Shown here: positions 6,396 to 8,707 of the stretch, piece after piece | Position numbering within the stretch: position 1 is the stretch's first letter | How the letters are laid out: every line of letters begins with the position of its first letter | NCBI GenBank assembly: GCA_028698405.1 | Contig: JAQVDF010000026.1 | Coordinates: 2,238 to 10,944, forward strand | Length of the DNA stretch: 8,707 nt | Origin: Phenylobacterium sp. | Lineage (GTDB): Bacteria; Pseudomonadota; Alphaproteobacteria; Caulobacterales; Caulobacteraceae | Reading direction: 5' to 3' | The notes under the pieces: model-generated | What the model was told of the DNA's origin: nothing | Database searches by the model: none | The model's input: the letters and a program-made list of their open reading frames with translations, nothing else | Made by a program: the position numbers and the translations under genes

Positions 6396-6522
6396 AGCGA
6401 ACCCTCGCCTTCATTGGGGAGGGAAATCGCTGCGCGTCGCCGCAGCGGCGTAGAAAGCATTCGGTGCGAATCCGGCGACTAACCTAAACAGGCCGTTTCG
6501 GAGCTCTGCGCGGGAGGGCGGT
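6396..6522 (+). other. Hairpin-rich spacer upstream of uppP
   Basis: This 127-base gap has no credible gene. It holds three inverted repeats: CCCTC/GAGGG at 6402-6423 (extended by two further pairs past one mismatch, loop TTCATT), CGCTGCG/CGCAGCG at 6428-6447 (loop CGTCGC), and ATTCG/CGAAT at 6459-6471 (loop GTG). None is followed by a run of T, so none is a classical intrinsic terminator. The region presumably ends the citrate synthase-family transcript and contains the uppP promoter, but I find no convincing -35/-10 pair. Confidence 0.45.
6513..6517 (+). promoter_or_regulatory. Ribosome binding site of uppP
   Basis: GGAGG lies 5 bases before the TTG at 6523. A near-perfect Shine-Dalgarno at correct spacing supports the non-ATG start, which also gives the conserved N-terminus of the family. 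Confidence 0.75.
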
Positions 6523-7323
6523 TTGCCGGATTGGGTCTACGCCATCATCCTCGGGCTGGTCGAAGGCCTGACCGAGTTCATCCCGGTCTCCTCCACCGGC
6601 CACCTGCTGTTGACCAAGGAGGCGCTGGGCCTGCCCAACGGCTTCTGGGGCACCTTCAGCGTGCTGATCCAGCTCGGCGCCATCCTCGCCGTCGTGGTGG
6701 TCTACTTCCAGCGGCTGTGGAGCGTGGTGCTGCGGCTGCCCACCGACCCCAAGGCGCGCGGTTTCGCCCTCAGCGTCCTGATCGCCTTTCTCCCGGCGGT
6801 GTTCTTCGGCTTCCTGCTGCACGACTTCATCAAGCAGGTGCTGTTCGAAAGCCCTGGGGTGATCTGCTGGTCGCTGATCATCGGCGGGATCGGCCTGCTG
6901 TTCATCGACCGCTACGCCCCGACGCCGAAGCACGACGACGCCATGGCGCTGCCGCTGCGGACCTCGCTGGGGGTCGGCATGATGCAGGTGCTTTCGATGG
7001 TCCCGGGCGTCTCCCGCTCGGGCGCCACCATCGTCGGCGGCGTCCTGCTGGGCGTACGCAAGGAGGCGGCCACGGAATTCTCCTTCTTCTTGGCCATCCC
7101 CACCATGCTGGGAGTCTTCGTCCTCGACGTCTGGGAGAACCGCAACGCCATCAGCGCCGACCAGGCGGGCGTCATCGCGGTCGGCTTCGTCGCCTCGTTC
7201 GTGTTCGCGCTGATCGTCATCAAGACGATGGTCGCCTTCGTCAGCCGCCGGGGGCTGGCCCCGTTCGGCTGGTGGCGGATCGTCGTCGGAACGGCGGGCC
7301 TGATCGGCCTCAGCCTGCGCTGA
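6523..7323 (+). CDS. uppP: Undecaprenyl-diphosphate phosphatase UppP (BacA)
   Basis: A 266-residue integral membrane enzyme that removes a phosphate from undecaprenyl diphosphate, recycling the lipid carrier for peptidoglycan and other envelope glycans; overexpression of the family gives bacitracin resistance. The two signature regions are intact: EGLTEFIPVSSTGHL (14-28, with the E-xxx-E glutamates at 14 and 18 and His27) and PGVSRSGAT (161-169, with Arg165). Several hydrophobic helices surround them (for example 46-62, 81-100, 113-127, 188-203, 216-235). The length is typical. The start is TTG at 6523, chosen because it follows GGAGG and gives MPDWVYAIILGLVEG, the usual family beginning; no in-frame ATG fits. 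It converges on the NDUFA9-like gene with 4 bases between stop codons. It is probably monocistronic. Confidence 0.97.
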   Translation: MPDWVYAIILGLVEGLTEFIPVSSTGHLLLTKEALGLPNGFWGTFSVLIQLGAILAVVVVYFQRLWSVVLRLPTDPKARGFALSVLIAFLPAVFFGFLLHDFIKQVLFESPGVICWSLIIGGIGLLFIDRYAPTPKHDDAMALPLRTSLGVGMMQVLSMVPGVSRSGATIVGGVLLGVRKEAATEFSFFLAIPTMLGVFVLDVWENRNAISADQAGVIAVGFVASFVFALIVIKTMVAFVSRRGLAPFGWWRIVVGTAGLIGLSLR

Positions 7324-7331
7324 GGCCTCAG
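7306..7331. repeat. Overlapping inverted repeats at the uppP / NDUFA9-like convergent junction
   Basis: GGCCTCAG (7306-7313) pairs perfectly with CTGAGGCC (7320-7327) around the loop CCTGCG. A second GGCCTCAG (7324-7331) makes a 12-bp perfect palindrome CTGAGGCCTCAG (7320-7331) that contains the TGA stops of both genes. The uppP transcript could therefore form a strong hairpin over its stop codon. There is no T-tract on either side. Confidence 0.55.
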
Positions 7332-8290
7332 GCGACCTGGGCCAGTTCGGCGTATTGGCCGCCGCGCCTGTAGCGGTAGAGGTAGGTCGGAATCACCGCC
7401 TCGAGGGTGGTGGGGGTGATCCCCAGCTCGGCCAGACCCGGCGCGCCGGGCGAGACCACGTTGTCCGCCTTCAGCAGCTTGACCTGGTCGGAGGTGATCG
7501 GCGGCGGCACGGGCGTGGCCGCGACCAGGTCGCCCACCGCGCCCAGCAGGGCCGCGGCCGGGAAGGGGATCGGCAGCAGCAGGCGCTTGCGCTGGATCTC
7601 CGCCAGCATCAGCTCCATCAGCTCGCGGAAGGTGTATACCGCCGGGCCCCCCAGCTCGTAGGTGCGCCCGGCCACCTCGGTGCGGACCACCGTCTCGGCG
7701 ATCGCCCGGGCCACGTCGCCCACGAACACCGGCTGGAAGCGGGTCTTGCCTCCGCCGACCAGCGGCAGCACCGGCGAAATGGTCGCCATCTGGGCGAACC
7801 GGTTGAAGAAGTTGTCCTCGGGCCCGAACACCACCGAGGGGCGGACCACCACGGCGTCGGGGTAGATCTCGCGGGCGGCGGCCTCGCCCTCGGCCTTGGT
7901 GCGGGCGAACTTGGCCGGCGAATCGGCGTCGGCGCCCAGGGCGGAGACCTGCACGAAGCGGCTCACACCAGCCTTGCGGGCGGCATCGGCGGCGTTGCGC
8001 GCGCCCATCACATGCAGCGACTGGAACTTCTGGCGGCCGTGCTCGTAGGCCACCGCCACCAGGTTCACGCAGGCGGCCGCCCCGTCCATCGCCTCGGCGA
8101 GGGAGGCCGGATTGCGGATGTTGGCCTGCACCAGGTCGATCTGCCCGACCTCGCCGTGCACCCGCAGGTCTCCCGCCAGATGCGGCCGACGGACGGCGAT
8201 GCGGAGCCGCAGCCCCTTGCGGGCGAGGGCGCGGACCACCTGGCTGCCGATGAAGCCCGAGCCGCCGACGACGGTGACCAGATCCTGCAT
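7328..8290 (-). CDS. NDUFA9-like NAD(P)-binding Rossmann protein (atypical SDR)
   Basis: A 320-residue protein of the extended/atypical short-chain dehydrogenase type usually named complex I NDUFA9 subunit family. A dinucleotide-binding motif GGSGFIG (9-15, GxxGxxG) opens the protein. It continues with IDLVQANIRNPASLAEAMDG (51-70), VNLVAVAYEHGRQKFQSLHV (75-94), RFVQVSALGAD (111-121) and RPSVVFGPEDNFFNRFAQM (150-168). The active-site Tyr of classical SDRs appears replaced: the region reads FARTKAEGE, with Lys132 kept, as is common in NDUFA9-like proteins, which bind NADPH without known catalysis. A role in respiratory complex I assembly or stability is inferred from the family. I chose the ATG at 8290, preceded by GGAAG and directly followed by the Rossmann strand; an upstream in-frame start at 8365 would add an Arg/Ser-rich stretch with no support. 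Confidence 0.87.
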   Translation of the reverse strand: MQDLVTVVGGSGFIGSQVVRALARKGLRLRIAVRRPHLAGDLRVHGEVGQIDLVQANIRNPASLAEAMDGAAACVNLVAVAYEHGRQKFQSLHVMGARNAADAARKAGVSRFVQVSALGADADSPAKFARTKAEGEAAAREIYPDAVVVRPSVVFGPEDNFFNRFAQMATISPVLPLVGGGKTRFQPVFVGDVARAIAETVVRTEVAGRTYELGGPAVYTFRELMELMLAEIQRKRLLLPIPFPAAALLGAVGDLVAATPVPPPITSDQVKLLKADNVVSPGAPGLAELGITPTTLEAVIPTYLYRYRRGGQYAELAQVA

Positions 8291-8309
8291 GGCTCTTCCA
8301 ACGCTCTTC

Positions 8310-8322
8310 AAAGTGCGACTTT
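8310..8322. repeat. Short dyad upstream of the NDUFA9-like gene
   Basis: AAAGT (8310-8314) and ACTTT (8318-8322) flank GCG, 20 bases upstream of the ATG at 8290 on the minus strand. It could be a small operator or leader hairpin. At 5 bp per arm it is close to what chance gives. Confidence 0.25.
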
Positions 8323-8389
8323 CGCGTCGCGCCCGCCCGATAGACGATGCGGCCCTGCACCGCAATGCGGGGACGCAGGAACCTCGCCG

Positions 8390-8418
8390 TTGACGCGCCC
8401 CGGCCGGCGCCCTAAGTA
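8390..8418 (+). promoter_or_regulatory. Predicted promoter of tRNA-Leu
   Basis: TTGACGC (8390-8396) matches the Caulobacter housekeeping -35 (TTGACG plus G or C). After 14 bases, CCTAAGTA (8411-8418) partly matches the -10 GCTANAWC. Spacing is within the 10-14 range of that consensus. Transcription would start roughly 20 bases before the mature tRNA 5' end. Confidence 0.5.
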
Positions 8419-8443
8419 GCCGCCTCCCGATCCGACGGACCGG

Positions 8444-8529
8444 GCCCAGGTGGCGGAATTGGTAGACGCGCTGGTTTCAGGTACCAGTGGTTAATAGCCG
8501 TGGAGGTTCGAGTCCTCTCCTGGGCACCA
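8444..8529 (+). tRNA. tRNA-Leu, anticodon CAG
   Basis: An 86-base class II tRNA with encoded CCA. The acceptor stem GCCCAGG (8444-8450) pairs with CCTGGGC (8519-8525), with discriminator A8526 and CCA at 8527-8529. The anticodon stem CTGGT/ACCAG (8471-8475, 8483-8487) encloses the loop TTCAGGT, placing anticodon CAG at 8478-8480. It reads CUG, the dominant leucine codon in this GC-rich genome. A long variable arm follows, then the T loop TTCGAGT on a GGAGG/CCTCT stem. The D-loop GG and the leucine-type large variable arm agree with the assignment. It lies upstream of and on the same strand as the ribonuclease D gene. Confidence 0.97.
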
Positions 8530-8550
8530 CCCTCGAAGCCCTTCGGGGGT
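8529..8550 (+). terminator. Hairpin directly after tRNA-Leu
   Basis: ACCCTCGAA (8529-8537) pairs with TTCGGGGGT (8542-8550) around the loop GCCC, nine pairs with one T-G wobble. It begins at the last base of the encoded CCA. GACAAGG follows instead of a T-run, so it may be a tRNA 3'-processing stem or a weak terminator partly insulating the next gene. Confidence 0.45.
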
Positions 8551-8576
8551 GACAAGGTCGGAGCGAAGCTTAGAGC

Positions 8577-8707
8577 GTGGCCAATTTCCTGCACGATGGT
8601 GACCTGCCCGACGGCGTGCTCGCAGGCGCGACGGCGGTTGCGGTCGATTCCGAGACCATGGGCCTTCGGCTGGGGCGCGATCCGCTCTGCGTCGTCCAGC
8701 TCTCGGC
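8577..8707 (+). CDS. rnd: Ribonuclease D, N-terminal part
   Basis: The first 43 codons of a DEDD-family 3'-5' exoribonuclease, cut by the right window edge. The start of exonuclease motif I is present: AVAVDSETMGL, with Asp24 and Glu26 as the metal-binding pair, then GRDPLCVVQLSA, as in RNase D. The family trims the 3' ends of tRNA precursors and other structured RNAs, which fits the adjacent tRNA gene. The GTG at 8577 is the first possible start after an in-frame TAG at 8571 and gives a normal N-terminus; there is no strong Shine-Dalgarno. Oligoribonuclease is less likely because its motif context differs. Confidence 0.87.
   Translation, partial: MANFLHDGDLPDGVLAGATAVAVDSETMGLRLGRDPLCVVQLS

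Noticed and set aside
6420..6480. Cobalamin-riboswitch-like words (GGGAAA, then GGTGCGAATCCGG) upstream of uppP
   Set aside because: There is no B12 box, no conserved core order and no fitting target gene; uppP is not a known cobalamin regulon member.
6912..8360. Minus-strand frame of 482 codons spanning the NDUFA9-like gene and part of uppP
   Set aside because: It is frame-shifted against the recognisable Rossmann protein and crosses antisense into uppP; its composition is that of an out-of-frame GC-rich shadow.
8339..8365. Possible promoter for the NDUFA9-like gene (minus strand TTGCGG, then TCTATCGG)
   Set aside because: Spacing is plausible, but the -10 matches poorly and TTGCGG is a common word in this composition, so I cannot support it.
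7355..8419. + strand frame of 354 codons opposite the NDUFA9-like gene
   Set aside because: His/Arg/Gly-rich antisense shadow without motifs, and it ends among the tRNA promoter bases.
8444..8550. Possible integration (att) site at the tRNA-Leu 3' end
   Set aside because: No integrase, repeated tRNA 3' fragment or foreign-looking DNA is present; the flanking genes are ordinary core genes.

Overview
The window reads as chromosomal core genome of a high-GC alphaproteobacterium, most likely of the Caulobacter/Phenylobacterium group. The evidence is strong G/C preference at third codon positions, a gene closely resembling the alphaproteobacterial FtsZ regulator FzlA next to queG, Caulobacter-like TTGACG(G/C) promoter elements, and the gene families themselves. 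I see no transposase, integrase, phage gene or CRISPR array. Coding density is very high and no gene-free stretch exceeds 300 bases.

Left part (1-5157). The end of a YhiN/HI0933-type flavoprotein enters on the + strand. It converges on, and overlaps by 74 bases, a leftward run of five genes. In transcription order these are a citrate synthase-family enzyme (4072-5157), a FieF-like metal efflux transporter (3072-4013), an FzlA-like GST-fold division protein (2321-3007), epoxyqueuosine reductase QueG (1198-2340) and an RluF-like pseudouridine synthase (356-1189). The last three are tightly packed (20-base overlap, then an 8-base gap) and are probably one operon joining cell division to tRNA and rRNA modification. 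A hairpin separates them from the transporter.

Centre (5158-6395). This is the most interesting locus. A second citrate synthase paralogue (5238-6395) is transcribed divergently from the first across only 80 bases. It carries an N-terminal helix-turn-helix DNA-binding domain. The shared intergenic region holds a perfect 7-3-7 inverted repeat, TTGATCAATATGATCAA (5218-5234). The repeat covers the predicted -10 of the HTH-fusion gene and sits just upstream of a TTGACGG element facing the other gene. The fusion gene has no Shine-Dalgarno sequence, and its predicted transcription start falls on its ATG, so its mRNA may be leaderless. The layout suggests an enzyme-derived, possibly acyl-CoA/oxaloacetate-sensing autoregulator that controls its paralogue. 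That is inference from layout and motifs only.

Right part (6396-8707). A hairpin-rich spacer leads to uppP (undecaprenyl-diphosphate phosphatase, TTG start with a strong RBS). It converges, across a palindromic four-base gap, on a leftward NDUFA9-like NAD(P)-binding protein gene. Divergent from that gene lie a tRNA-Leu(CAG) with its own promoter and a following hairpin, then the start of ribonuclease D, cut by the window edge. From memory, NDUFA9-like/uppP/GST/queG neighbourhoods recur in other alphaproteobacteria. Here the citrate synthase pair and the transporter lie between uppP and the GST gene.
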